This document shows positions 50,801 through 59,479 of a stretch of 64,000 bases of DNA, in pieces. Source of the DNA: Lutraria lutraria (lineage: Eukaryota > Mollusca > Bivalvia > Venerida > Mactridae); NCBI GenBank assembly GCA_964023205.1, contig OZ026840.1:30792199-30856198 (forward strand), given 5' to 3'. The notes beneath the pieces were generated by a model. The model had not been told where the DNA came from, did not search any database, and was given only the letters and a program-made list of their open reading frames with translations. Each line of letters begins with the position of its first letter. Within the stretch, counting starts at the first letter, position 1. Position numbers and translations under genes: made by a program.

Positions 50801-53006
50801 GTACAACAAATAACGGAATGTCAAAATTGTACTATTTTAATAAATTTAAATTAAATTTTGACCTCTCAGAATATATTAATAAATTTGAAAACGATAAACT
50901 ACGATGTGAATTTTCTAGATTTAGGCTCAGCTCTCATACTCTTGAAATAGAAACTAGTAGGATTAGAAATGTAGCTAGAGAAAATCGACTATGTAAAATG
51001 TGCAATTCCAATCAAATGGAATCAGAGTACCATTTCATTATGTGTTGTCCAAAATATAATGTAATTAGGAAAAAATATTTAGGTAAAATTTCTTGGCCAA
51101 GTGTCATTAAATTCATTTCCATAATGTCAAATAATAATAAAAAATATCTTTATAAAATTTCTAAATTTCTGCAAGAAGCTTTTTATATTAGGAAGGAATC
51201 TTTAGAAAACCTGTAATTGTAATCTCTTAACATTTCTATAACACTTATCCCACTTTTGTTCTAATAATTGTGTTACTATTTCTGTCTGTTTTGTGTATCT
51301 TTTCTTCTGTAAGGATGTTTTTTTTTCTTCTTCCTACATGTCTGTATTATGTATGTTCTCAACTGTTTTTCTTTATATATGTTCGTATGTATTTGTGTGA
51401 AACCATATTCGTGTATATAGTGTTGTAAATGTTTATTGACCATAGGCACTCAGTGCCGATTTTTGTCAAATAAAGTATATATATATAAGTTAAAATATTT
51501 TGATCACAGTCAGTCATACATTGTCTTCTAATCCCATTCAATAATTCACAGAAAATGTTATACTGTGAAATCATTAATTTTCATTCGGGATTTAATTTCG
51601 TGGGTCGGCTCATCCAAAATCAAATCCCCACGAAATTAAAAGCAGAGATAAGGCATTTCTTTTCAAATGTCGAAATCCACGAATTTATGTCCCCAGGAAA
51701 TAGCCATTTTAGTAAAAACGACGAAAATTGAGCCCAACGAAAATAAATGAAAATTCAGTATTTGTTATACATATATACACTATTATATCATCTTACATAC
51801 TCTATTTGTAATATATTAACAGGGTGTTAAAAGCCAGCGGTCCTACCAATCAGAGAACATACACAGTTGCTGTATACTTCCGTGAGAAGAGACTTGCTGT
51901 TGGTGTCGGTGGTGGAATACAGCAGGCAGAAATGAAGGCTGCTGAAGCTGCATTAAATCAACCTGGAGGTAAGATAAAACTACTCATAGCAACCATCTCA
52001 ATGTTAACACCACCTTAGTATAACATCTACATGTTGCCACGCTGGATTTCATTATTTCTCCTAATTAGTAAAACCTGTAAATAAAAGCCACCCTTGGGAA
52101 AGATGAAATATGGCCTTTATTGACAAGTGGCCTTTATTTGGAGGTCATTTTGTTCTGAATAATCAATGATGGTGTTTCAAAGAATGGCCTTTATTCACAG
52201 GGTGACCCTTATTTGGAGGTGGCCGCTAACACAGGTTTGACTGTATTTGAAATATTTACATAAATGCTGTGACAGATTTATTTTATCCTGGTGATGGTCT
52301 TATTATTGAGGTATATATCATGGTTTTAAGAATGTTGGACCTAATTTGTACTTTTCATATTTAACCGCAATAAGTTGTTGTGAAATCTTTTTTTGAATAC
52401 TGTTAAATATTTATCACATGTCAACTGTTTTAAAGCCACCAATTATCAAAAGTTATTTTATAAAATCTGGGTATTTTAAAGCCACTAACAATCAAATATT
52501 ATGTTATAAAATCTGGCCACCAACAGTATTAAGACGACTTTGTGATACTGAAAAAAATCATCTTAATATTAAAGCGCTGTCATTTTCGTGTATAAATTAA
52601 GATAGAATATATTTAATAGGTTCATAAATAAGTGGACAATATAATGAGGTATTCATTGTATTGAAGTGGTTGCTAATTAGGTTAAGTTTATAAGTAAATA
52701 TCTACAAAAATACTGTAGTTTAGTCTTCTTAAAGTAATATCGAGGGCTCAGCGCAACACCGTCCTAACTTGTTCTTATTTCAATATGAGTTATGACATTG
52801 TTGCGTTGAACCCTCGATATACATTTACTATTAGAAATAAACTTTTTACATTCAGCATTAGAAATTGTGTCAGTCATAGTTCAAATTCATAATTGTTTTT
52901 AAATTTTTCAGGCCTTTTCCACAACAGGCTGTACAACTCAAAGAATAAAAGGCTACATGCAGCTGCCACAAAACTTGATTTAAATATCAAGAAAGATTTC
53001 TCTTGA
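24871..53006 (+). CDS. DROSHA: DROSHA, nuclear ribonuclease III of the Microprocessor (30 coding exons)
   Basis: Drosha cleaves primary microRNA hairpins in the nucleus together with the RNA-binding partner DGCR8/Pasha. I joined 30 exons whose lengths sum to 4908 bases, 1635 codons plus stop, with phase agreeing at every junction and GT-AG ends except one GC-AG. Domain order: proline/methionine-rich residues 1-110; Arg/Ser/Asp-rich 130-650; central domain about 690-1150; RNase IIIa about 1150-1370; RNase IIIb about 1370-1520; dsRNA-binding domain about 1525-1612. Signatures [15 protein letters not shown] and [16 protein letters not shown] are intact. It is longer than the 1374-residue human protein, mainly through its N-terminus. 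The start is the ATG at 24871, first after the acceptor. The exact N-terminal exon set (exons 1-7) is less certain than the catalytic half. Confidence 0.96.
30371..31607. mobile_element. Non-autonomous hAT-type transposon in DROSHA intron 7
   Basis: Ends are TAGGGCTGGGAA and its complement TTCCCAGCCCTA. They are flanked by an identical 8-bp duplication ATACCAAT at 30363-30370 and 31608-31615. An 8-bp target duplication with a TAGGG-type terminus is characteristic of the hAT superfamily. Both subterminal regions are rich in cgaatattcg repeats. The 1237 bp interior has no transposase frame. The matching target duplication fixes the boundaries to the base. Confidence 0.9.
30919..30957. repeat. 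39 bp palindrome flanked by 8-bp direct repeat
   Basis: Inside the hAT element, aaggactta at 30920 pairs with taagtcctt ending at 30957 around a cataca/tgtatg centre. The 8-mer GGCACAAT stands immediately on both sides (30911-30918 and 30958-30965). This looks like a tiny nested insertion with its own target duplication. Confidence 0.6.
32913..33216. repeat. 152 bp tandem duplication covering the exon 9 donor
   Basis: Two copies, about 32913-33064 and 33065-33216, share the sequence from aatgaggtacagtaaa to the end of a foldback. The first copy begins in the last codons of exon 9, so its donor GAG/GTACAG at 32920 is repeated at 33072. Copies differ at only a few bases. Confidence 0.9.
32989..33063. 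repeat. Foldback hairpin element, copy 1 (tandem copy at 33141-33216)
   Basis: gagggttcatcgcaaca pairs with tgttgcgctgagccctc with one mismatch and one G-T pair. The stem continues through about eleven more positions to an 18-base loop. The total stem is near 28 base pairs. It is repeated at 33141-33216 as part of the tandem duplication, and a diverged copy lies at 52741-52816. Confidence 0.8.
33758..33965 (+). repeat. Mollusc-type atgccccctttc repeat, copy in intron 10
   Basis: Begins atgccccctttcaaagaaa and contains gcaataactagagaa, ggttggtcatcacatgtaga and tgaggtcag. It shares these with 34996-35228 and, more distantly, 53868-54090 and (inverted, short) 20150-20215. This is a dispersed interspersed repeat without coding capacity. 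Confidence 0.7.
34580..34749. mobile_element. MITE family B copy, DROSHA intron 11
   Basis: Ends TACAGTGCTACCTCC and GGAGGTTGCACTGTA are inverted repeats, with cagcaacc / ggttgttgtt inside. TA at both edges and the ACAGT-CAACCTC type terminus suggest a Tc1/mariner-like (pogo/Tigger-type) parent. Related copies are at 21299, 38349 and 41705. Confidence 0.75.
34996..35228 (+). repeat. Mollusc-type atgccccctttc repeat, copy in intron 12
   Basis: Starts atgccccctttcatagaaa and includes ctgtcggtccgtccataacc, gggcaataactagagaa, and tttgaggtcagaggtcaagg. It is a longer copy of the repeat at 33758 in the same orientation. Confidence 0.7.
35765..35942. mobile_element. MITE family A copy next to the exon 14 acceptor
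   Basis: Inverted ends TACAGTCAAACATGT and ACATGTTTGACT, with aataaaggccacc / ggcct units between. It ends 28 bases before exon 14 (35971). Its ends and internal units match five other copies at 39613, 52067, 60628, 61665 and 62548. Confidence 0.8.
36222..36527 (+). mobile_element. tRNA-derived SINE in DROSHA intron 14
   Basis: The head has an A box (TAGCTCAGTGGTTAGAG) and a B box (GAGTTCGAACCC) about 30 bases apart, the internal RNA polymerase III promoter of a tRNA. A body with gtactggttaagg and agggaagctggttagg follows, and the tail is aaatcaaataaaacaaacaa. The head departs from a functional tRNA in stem pairing and has an added body, so it is a SINE rather than a tRNA gene. Confidence 0.88.
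38349..38515. mobile_element. MITE family B copy just after the exon 17 donor
   Basis: Runs from gtacgacctccccagagcgg to ctttggagaggatgcactgta. Internal gagcaacaacctc repeats and inverted termini match the copies at 34580 and 41705. It starts about nine bases after the exon 17 splice donor (38340). Confidence 0.75.
38562..38742. repeat. 33 bp minisatellite in DROSHA intron 17
   Basis: Between five and six tandem copies of a unit reading agaagttacggatctagtag plus an A-rich spacer whose A-run length varies (seven to ten). One frame reads [10 protein letters not shown] repeatedly until an A-run length change breaks it. It lies between exons 17 and 18 and is not needed for the reading frame. Confidence 0.9.
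39613..39791. mobile_element. MITE family A copy, DROSHA intron 18
   Basis: Begins TACAGTATAACCTGGGAACA and ends ACACAGGTTTGACTATA. Inside are ggtggcctttatttggaggt and related units, in the same orientation as 52067 and 62548. Confidence 0.8.
41705..41884. mobile_element. MITE family B copy, DROSHA intron 21
   Basis: TACAGTGCAACCTCTGTAGA at the left end pairs with the right end agagaggttgttgttctac and gagaggttttactgta. This is the best preserved family B copy. Its right end matches, in reverse complement, the partial copy at 21299. Confidence 0.82.
42728..43058. mobile_element. MITE family C copy, DROSHA intron 22
   Basis: Ends are TACTGTGGTTTCATTTATTT and aacgaaaattaatgattcta-cagta. The interior has cgttgggctcaatattcgtg, tcgtggggat and gacccacgaa. 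A shorter copy in the opposite orientation is at 51560-51760. Confidence 0.75.
44218..44531. mobile_element. MITE with 60-base inverted ends, DROSHA intron 24
   Basis: AGTTCCCACAACTACAATAT pairs with atattgtagatgtgggaact. The pairing extends through tacctccctt / aagggaggta and gccatcttgaaag / ctttcaagatggc. Element length is 314 bp with a non-coding centre. Confidence 0.8.
45185..45640. repeat. Interspersed repeat remnants, intron 25
   Basis: The stretch 45185-45415 (acgcccgtttttcaaacaa to gccccttgacaggag) has the look of a dispersed mollusc repeat. At about 45545-45630 the - strand reads like a tRNA-type head (atcgagtggttatgg then atttgaatcct), a degraded SINE head on the - strand. No protein is encoded. 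Confidence 0.4.
47806..49252 (+). pseudogene. LINE endonuclease region (broken ORF2 N-terminal part)
   Basis: Endonuclease motifs are visible in order: [48 protein letters not shown] and [10 protein letters not shown], matching the exonuclease-endonuclease-phosphatase fold that nicks target DNA. Lesions: an in-frame TAA at about 48471, a frameshift at a gtgtgt run near 48575, and a TAA at about 49250 before the RT region. The segment after SDHCPI is a linker rich in Asn, Lys and Ser. Confidence 0.88.
49298..51216 (+). pseudogene. LINE reverse transcriptase and zinc-knuckle region (broken ORF2)
   Basis: RT motifs: [64 protein letters not shown] and an active-site SADD where FADD is usual. It ends with [29 protein letters not shown] and a CKMC...HFIMC knuckle. 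Lesions: TAA at about 49478 and frameshifts in A-runs near 49715 and 50150. The last frame, 50251-51216, is open for 321 codons. Confidence 0.9.
51560..51760. mobile_element. MITE family C copy, DROSHA intron 28 next to exon 29
   Basis: Begins TACTGTGAAATCATTAATTT and ends aaataaatgaaaattcagta, the reverse orientation of the copy at 42728. cgtgggtcggctcatcc and ttgagcccaacgaaaat are shared. It ends 62 bases before exon 29. Confidence 0.75.
52067..52245. mobile_element. MITE family A copy, DROSHA intron 29
   Basis: agtaaaacctgtaaataaaa at the left and acacaggtttgactgta at the right, with three cctttattNNcaggtgg-type units between. Same orientation as 39613 and 62548. Confidence 0.8.
52741..52816. 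repeat. Foldback hairpin element, third copy, DROSHA intron 29
   Basis: It starts cgagggctcagcgcaaca and ends gttgcgttgaaccctcg, folding back on itself like the intron 9 copies but in opposite orientation. It lies about 95 bases before the last coding exon. The flanks read aatat and atata, suggesting an AT-rich target duplication. Confidence 0.8.
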
Positions 53007-55200
53007 TGAACTGTAACCCAAACCATGTTCAAAATGATCAGTTTAATGTTGTGCGTTTGCTATCGATGTGGTAATCTCTGGACCAAAATTTTGAGAGATT
53101 TTTTGCAATTAATCGGTATTAGAGACAAAAGTGTTATATGAACTACTGGTTCTTTCATGTTTGTGGTTCTTACAAATGAAAATGATGAAATAACTGGAAA
53201 CATTTCCTGCCGAGTACCGATAAATGATACTTCAACAGTCAGAGATTATTAGTATAGCGTTCTTGGATTTTTTGTTCATTTCATTATTAATACTGATTGA
53301 AACTTCTAATGCCCCATTGTTCATATTTTCAAATAACTCAAGCACTAATAGACAACATTAAATATAAACCATTATTCACAAGTGCAATTTACTTACTGTA
53401 ATTTGTACTCTCTTCCAAATAGTTACTGAATCCTAAATAATTTTTGCAGTATCACATCACAAAGATATTGGATACATGTGTCAATACTTGCGTAAAATTA
53501 ACTCTACTGTTTCTAATTAAAAAAAAAATTAACAGGGTACCAGGGGGCATTAGAAGTTTCGTTCAGTGTATTCGTATATGAGCATCGTATATATATCAAG
53601 GTGCTGTGTACTATTCATTTGATATTACATGTATTACATTGAGGTATCTCATTTCACATACATGTTACTAATATTGTATGAATCATACGTCAGCAAGTTA
53701 AAACTAGTCAAACTATTATTCTAACATAATATGCAACATTGCCAATACAAACATGTAGGTACCGGTTGTCAACCTATTCATTATTCCATGATAAAACATG
53801 TGCAACTGATCTATTTTACCCATTCAATTGTAATATAGGAATCATAGTTTCTAATGATGTCAGTGCTGCTTTTATACCCCCATATCAGTAGATCTGGGGC
53901 ATATTGTTTCTGGCCTGTCCGTCTGCTCGTTTGTACCAAACTTTAACCTTGTCTGTAAAATCAAAATGCTTCCACCTACAATCATCAACTGCCTATGCTG
54001 GTTCTTCATGCAACCTCTATTGATTTTCAGGTCAGTTGGTCAAAGGTCACCATGAGGAGACATTTTGTTTTAAAAACATATCTTGTTTATACATTGGAGC
54101 AAAATCTTGAAGTGGACTGAAAACATAGTTGCTAAATGTGTAAATGTGTTAAATCATGGTTAGAATCAGTATAAATGAAGTGTGTCCATGTTTTATTGGT
54201 TGATAAAGTATGGCCAGGAGTTGGGCTGTTCAAGAATTAAATGTTAAGTGCATAGCACAAGTGATTTAGCCTGAAATCATAGTATCAGATAGGTTGATAC
54301 AGGTAGTTTGCTTCTTCACAAAATTGACCAATCAAAAACCTTAGTTTATGAGACAAATACCATATCATATTTATTTACCTTCTGGCTCTCGTCCACTAGA
54401 TCATTGTAATTTGTATTTCCTTTATTTATTTATTATTGAGTATAATTGTAATTATGGACCAATATTTTTCTGTATTAATTTAGTGTTACATAAAATGTGC
54501 TAGTTAACTAAAGTGCGTGTACTATTTTGTTGATTTATGTATAAAAGGTCATATTTATTTGACATACATTTAATGTGTCATACATTTATAGCATTCATGT
54601 ACATCATTTATGTAGATTAAATATCTCTTTAAGTTTGCTTAAAATATGTTGTTATTTAGATGCTATTTAAGAAAATTGTAATTATATGTGTTGTACGTGT
54701 AATACATTGGCAAAATCTCAAAATGCACCATGCATTTATGTAAGGCATATACAATTGTTCATTCTTTCTTATACTCTGCACATGCTTATTGAAAATAGGG
54801 TAGAGGATGGTTGTGAAATTTTTTTGAAGGGGAGGGGGGATTTTTTTATATTCTTGAAAGTTGTTGAATGGTAAAAATGGCAAGACAGTGATGTACCGAT
54901 CCTCAGGCTTATTAAAAACTAAAAAATCTAGGGCCGTGGGATGGGGAATTAGTGTAGGTCAGGTAGCCAGAAAAAAAAATGTTTACACTTAAGTTGTTAA
55001 AATTTCCTTGTTTCTGCTATTCGTCTGTGATGTTGATCATTATAGAAGGGGTTCAACTCTTGTACAGCTGAGTGGTAGTACTCCAATACTTCATATTCAC
55101 AAAAACTGTGTGAATGATGTGGTAGGTAAGAGAGTGATTCCCAAAACAACACAGACAAACACAAAGCCCACCTTATTAATAATACTAAACCAACAAAATT
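53007..55200 (+). other. DROSHA 3' untranslated region and downstream sequence
   Basis: No further coding exon is seen after the TGA at 53006. The region is AT-rich with several weak polyadenylation-like strings, and I cannot choose the real 3' end. It contains a diverged copy of the gcccc repeat at about 53868-54090 (atacccccatatcag to cattttgtttt). Short open frames on both strands at 54656-54883 are chance. Confidence 0.5.
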
Positions 55201-55202
55201 AA

Positions 55203-55475
55203 ACCCGCCTCTGTGGTCAAGTGGTTAAGGCCACTAACTTCAAATCACTGTAACCTCTCACTGATTGAGGGTTGTGGGTTCGAGCCCCCCCCCCCCCTCC
55301 CCCCCTTACCGACCATGTCTCTTTATGTGAGAAAGTAGACAGTTGCTTACAGAGGATGGGAGTCTAGTATTGGTTCTTCCCAGGAATGATGGCCAGGTGA
55401 ACTGTCCACCTAACATGACTCTTGACTGTTGATAAGTGCTGTAAAACCCGATATAAACAAACTAAACTAACAATG
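55203..55475 (+). mobile_element. tRNA-derived SINE, second type
   Basis: The head has TGTGGTCAAGTGGTTAAGGC, a Leu-type A box, and GGGTTCGAGCCCC as B box, followed by a long C run (55287-55310). The body has ggttcttcccaggaatgatg, and the tail is gtaaaacccgatataaacaa. The tail and body differ from the SINE at 36222, so it is a separate family or subfamily. A poly-C expansion at the end of the B box is unusual. Confidence 0.85.
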
Positions 55476-55839
55476 CAAAGTAAGTGATGTCATGTATTGA
55501 TTTATATTGTCCTATTGAAAGTTGAATATTTATCTACAATGGAAAATAAAAGAATTTCCTACATGTGCTTAATGTGGTTGTAGAGATAAAAATATAAATA
55601 AATGTTGATCATGCCATTATTGTTTTGTTATTTTTGCTGTCTGTGATGTAGGATTTTGGTTCATACTGTATAATAAAGTAAAGTTTTGAATATGTTTGCT
55701 GGCTCAAAATGTCTTGCATATAGGTAAATCTAGAATATACACACTTAGCTTGAAAACATCCCAGCTCAGAGGAGTGTAAGACAAAAAAAACAAGTCTGTT
55801 GTAGCGACTTAAACTCAATAGTGAACTCATTTTATGACT

Positions 55840-56165
55840 TAAGGTGAGTAATAAGTTGTGTTGCACAAAGTTTTTATTGATTCATCTTAGTACTCAAGAC
55901 TTAAGTTGAGCCTGTTATTTTGAGACAGCTAAGTAGCTATCTCAAATTTCTACTCAAGTATGGCTGACCATCAGAGATGTATAGAACACATTCGCAGAAG
56001 GCAGTGTATTTTTCGCATAGATAGGGTCATTCAGGATAGAGTAAACACACTGGAGTTTCAAAATGTATTTTCTCAGTTGAGTCATTTATCTGACTTAAGT
56101 CATAACTTGAGTGAAATAATGGGTAATAACTTAAGTTTTTTTGTGAAAACTGGGGCCTGGCCTGG
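55840..56165. repeat. Degenerate inverted-repeat region with acttaag motifs
   Basis: Motifs acttaagg, gacttaagtt, ctcaaatttctactcaag and gacttaagtcataacttgag recur on both strands. This suggests an old element with internal inverted repeats. An open frame at 55960-56238 starts MADHQRCIEHIRRRQCIFRI; it may be a fragment of a transposon protein, but I cannot identify it. Confidence 0.35.
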
Positions 56166-56182
56166 ATACATAAATGGAATGA

Positions 56183-56599
56183 GGGTCAGTCAAAAAGGCC
56201 CACTTCCAGAAAGGCCCATACCTAAAAGGCCCACCTAATGATTATTGCTATGGATGATGTATAAAAAAATTGTTTATTTTTGCCAGATACAACAACTTTG
56301 CATTGGGGATGACTTTGTCTTTGAAATCTTGACCTGATATCAGAATTATAAGTATAAATTTCCGTTTTCCGGTACTGACCGTGTTTCTTTAGTTTTGTTT
56401 CATGTATACATGCTTATTGTTTGGTATGATTACATATGTGATAATTATCACAATTAACACAAAATAAAAAAAGACAGATATTATTATTTGATTTGAAAGT
56501 CATAATTCTTTTTTATCATAAATATATTATAATATCAGTCTATAAATTTGATATAGATTACATATAAAAATACCTTTATAAAGTGGGCCTTTCTGACCC
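56183..56599. mobile_element. MITE with ends GGGTCAG...CTGACCC
   Basis: gggtcagtcaaaaaggccca at the left pairs with tgggcctttctgaccc at the right. The left end also has two more aaggccca units. The length of about 417 bp and lack of coding sequence fit a MITE. It sits just upstream of the SLC39A7-like promoter. Confidence 0.7.
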
Positions 56600-56708
56600 T
56601 TTTTTTAGAATAACCATTTTTAGGAATAAAAAATCTTAACCTACAATTCTTTTTAATCATATTTTAAATCGTATACGTAAAATCATAAGATCGTGTTTGT
56701 ATACAGGG

Positions 56709-57027
56709 GTATTCATATGCAAATGTGCCCACCAGCTAGCTTTTGGTGAATGGCAGATTACTTTTGTTCATTCATCCAATAGACTGCCGGGTTGGGCACT
56801 TTGCATATGAATAGGCGATCTCTCTATATATAGTATTGGTCTTTGATAAAATTAACATTGCAAATGAATTCCCATTCGTTCAAGATAACCAATTCGTATC
56901 TTGGCAATTCTCACGCTTTGCAGTTCTTACGACACCGTCGGCAAAAATCAGTATCAGCTAAGCGCTCGGTGAAGAGCGTTCATTGTCCAGGATTTACACG
57001 TCTACCACAATAAAGTCGGAATAAAAT
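56709..57027 (+). promoter_or_regulatory. Probable promoter and 5' leader of the SLC39A7-like gene
   Basis: attcatatgcaaatgtgccc at 56711-56730 is mirrored by gggcactttgcatatgaat at 56794-56812. These arms flank a CCAAT (56776-56780). A TATA-like tatatata at 56825-56832 follows about 15 bases later. If transcription starts about 30 bases after it, the leader is about 170 bases. The arms contain octamer-like ATGCAAAT. Function is inference. Confidence 0.5.
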
Positions 57028-59128
57028 ATGGCACAGTGTAAACTGACGAACGTTTTCATTAAATTATCACTGTTATTGATATGCCTTTACTACTTGTCGC
57101 CTGTTTTAGGTCACGGACATGAACATGGCCATGGACACAGCCACGAAGAGGCTCCGTCTTTTAAATATTCACAACAGGCAAATGATGCTCCTCCAGAGAA
57201 TCACGGTCATGGTCACGCTCACGGAGATCACGGACATGGTCACGGAGATCACGGGCATGGTCACGCTCACGGAGATCACGGACATGGTCACGCTCACGGC
57301 GGTGATTCAGCTAGTAAACAGGCCACTGGTGGATCAAGCAAACCGGTTGTGAAGAACACTGGGGTGAAATTGTGGATTGAAGCCATTAGTGCCACAGCCA
57401 TAATCAGTATATCACCTGTCTTCATTCTTCTGTTTATTCCTCTAGAAAACACTGAGAAACATCAACCACTGTTGAAAATTCTTTTGAGTTTTGCATCTGG
57501 TGGACTTCTTGGAGACGCTTTCCTTCATCTTATTCCACATGCAGTCTCACCACATTCTCATGGTGGTGAAGATCACGGACATACTCACTCACATTCCCAT
57601 GATCACGGACATTCCCATGGTGAAGGTGGCCATGCTCATGACATGTCTGTTGGTCTCTGGGTGTTAGCTGGATTGATAGCATTTCTGATGGTCGAGAAAT
57701 TTGTTCGAATTGTGAAAGGTGACCATGGCCATTCTCATGGTCCTGCTCCCAAAAAGTCTGAGAAAAAAGATGAAAAGAAATCAGAGAAGAAAGAAACTAC
57801 TGATAAAAAGACAGATAAAGTTGTAAAAACTGAAGGTAATTTACATAAAGTATTTTTTTATAGTTGTTTGTTTATGTTGTTCTATAAATTGTTTATCATC
57901 TTTAAGAAAAATACTTCCATTTTTTTCATTTCTTTATTTCGATTAATTTAGAAACATTAAAAGAAGTTTGTTTTAAATCATTAAGTATTACAGATTGATA
58001 AAGACAATTATTATGCCCTGAAATTTTCAAGTCAAGGATACCAAATGAAGGATCTTATGTAATGTCTAATTTTAGTACTGTACAAACTATGTTTTCTGTT
58101 ACCATTTTCAGAAAAGCCAGTAGAAGATATCAAGGTTGCTGGTTATCTCAACCTTGCTGCAGATTTTGCCCACAACTTTACTGATGGTTTGGCTATTGGT
58201 GCATCATTTATGATGGGGCAAAGTCTTGGAATTATTACTACTATCACAATTTTCCTTCATGAAATTCCTCACGAGATTGGAGATTTTGCTATTTTAGTGC
58301 AGTCTGGTTGTACAAAGAAGAAGGTAATAACAATTCTTCAATTTTACATGCAAAAAATTAGTCATTATAACTGGACTAGAGGACTGGCAATCTTCAAAAC
58401 CTGACAAATATTACCTCTCGATAAATATTGCCTTGAATCTTAGCTGAAAAATTGTCATGTACATGTAATTCTCCAAATTTTAGATGGAGCAAGGTCTTTA
58501 ATTGATTGAGTTGTATTATTCATACCTATTCCCGAGCATAAGACTCTTGACTAGGGATTTAGCTGGGTTTTTCTTGACATAACAATTATCTTTAAGTTAG
58601 ATACAATGTACTTCATTTATTTCACAACACATTTTGAAAATTTGAAAAGAGTTGTCCTTGTTGAAAGAAAGAAAAAAAGTATTTTTTGTAGATATTGCAC
58701 AATAATTTGGGTTTGTCATGTGTTTTTTTTTTAAATCTCAGTCACTGTAAATAATTTTCTATCAAATTCAATGAAACCAGTAAGTTTAGGAATGGTTTCC
58801 ATAATTATTCCTCTCCACGAATTAATGAGTTTTAGCTTTATATTATATGTTCATTCTCTCCTTTTCTATTTTTCAGGCAATGATGTTACAATTTAGTACT
58901 GCTATAGGTGCTATGATGGGAACAATATGTAGCTTGCTAGCTGAAGGTGTGGGAGATGCTGCTACAGCTTGGATCTTACCTTTCACTGCTGGTGGTTTTA
59001 TATACATAGCAACAGTATCAGTCATTCCTGAGCTTTTAGAAGATACAAAATTTGGACAGTCTGTTAAAGAAATTATTGCTCTGTTAGTTGGTGTTTACAT
59101 GATGGTTCTAATTGGACAGTTTGAATAA
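57028..59128 (+). CDS. SLC39A7: SLC39A7/Catsup-type ZIP zinc transporter (ZIP7), three exons
   Basis: ZIP7 moves zinc from the ER/Golgi lumen into the cytosol. Exons 57028-57835, 58112-58323 and 58877-59128 join in phase to 423 codons plus stop, close to the 469 residues of human SLC39A7. A hydrophobic signal-like segment spans residues 8-28. A His/Gly-rich luminal repeat ([12 protein letters not shown]) follows at about 30-90, then transmembrane segments, a second His-rich loop after [11 protein letters not shown], and a Lys/Glu-rich loop. The metal-site motifs are [13 protein letters not shown] and [17 protein letters not shown], the latter diagnostic for the LIV-1/KE4 group. The C-terminus [20 protein letters not shown] is strongly conserved. 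The start is the ATG giving the signal sequence. All introns are GT-AG. Confidence 0.96.
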
Positions 59129-59441
59129 CTTAGGTGAACGTGAACATATCTCATATTAGACAATAGCATTTATTTACTGTTATGTAAGTACTTTACTCAA
59201 TCATGTTGTTGTTATGAACTCCTTTCAAAACATAGTACCTAATAATGATGAGGTGAGATTAACTTATAATGGACTGTAAATCATTGATTTGGTCTTCACG
59301 ACCTTTATTCAGTCAAGTTTGTTTCTGAATGAGTGATTAAGATGAATACCCGGTAACTTTTCTTTTGTTGATAACCTTACTTTATAATGGCTTAAAATGA
59401 AAAAAAAAATTGTCATGTATGTGGCAATGGAAAGATTGCCA

Positions 59442-59475
59442 AATAAAAAAATCTAGTCTTGAAAATTGAAATAAA
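59442..59475 (+). terminator. Probable polyadenylation signals of the SLC39A7-like gene
   Basis: Two AATAAA hexamers lie at 59442-59447 and 59470-59475, about 315 to 350 bases after the stop codon. That is a reasonable 3' untranslated length. No other strong signal is nearer the stop. Confidence 0.55.
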
Positions 59476-59479
59476 GAAT

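Larger units (their letters stand above)
47480..51490 (+). mobile_element. 5'-truncated, inactivated APE-type LINE in DROSHA intron 28
   Basis: In order: the end of an ORF1-like protein ([15 protein letters not shown] near 47700), an apurinic-type endonuclease, a reverse transcriptase, a C-terminal CX2C...HX4C knuckle, and a 3' end with a stem-loop and AATAAA followed by a short TA repeat. It is in the same orientation as DROSHA. Several stops and A- or GT-run frameshifts break the second ORF, so it is dead. The family looks like the CR1/Jockey/I group rather than L1, but I cannot place it exactly. Confidence 0.9.
47042..53006 (+). other. DROSHA: DROSHA coding exons 28-30: dsRNA-binding domain and C-terminus
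   Basis: Exons: 47042-47148, 51823-51968, 52912-53006. The domain runs from [15 protein letters not shown] through [20 protein letters not shown] to [20 protein letters not shown]. The GxxxxxAExxAAxxAL-type helix of dsRBDs is recognisable. Exon 30 gives a short basic tail ending KKDFS and a TGA at 53004-53006. The intron between exons 28 and 29 is 4.7 kb, nearly all of it a LINE insertion. The tail is shorter and less charged than in human Drosha. Confidence 0.92.

Noticed and set aside
55960..56238. Small + strand gene starting MADHQRC
   Set aside because: It overlaps a degenerate inverted-repeat region and runs into the end of a MITE; the C-terminal third is encoded by the MITE end.
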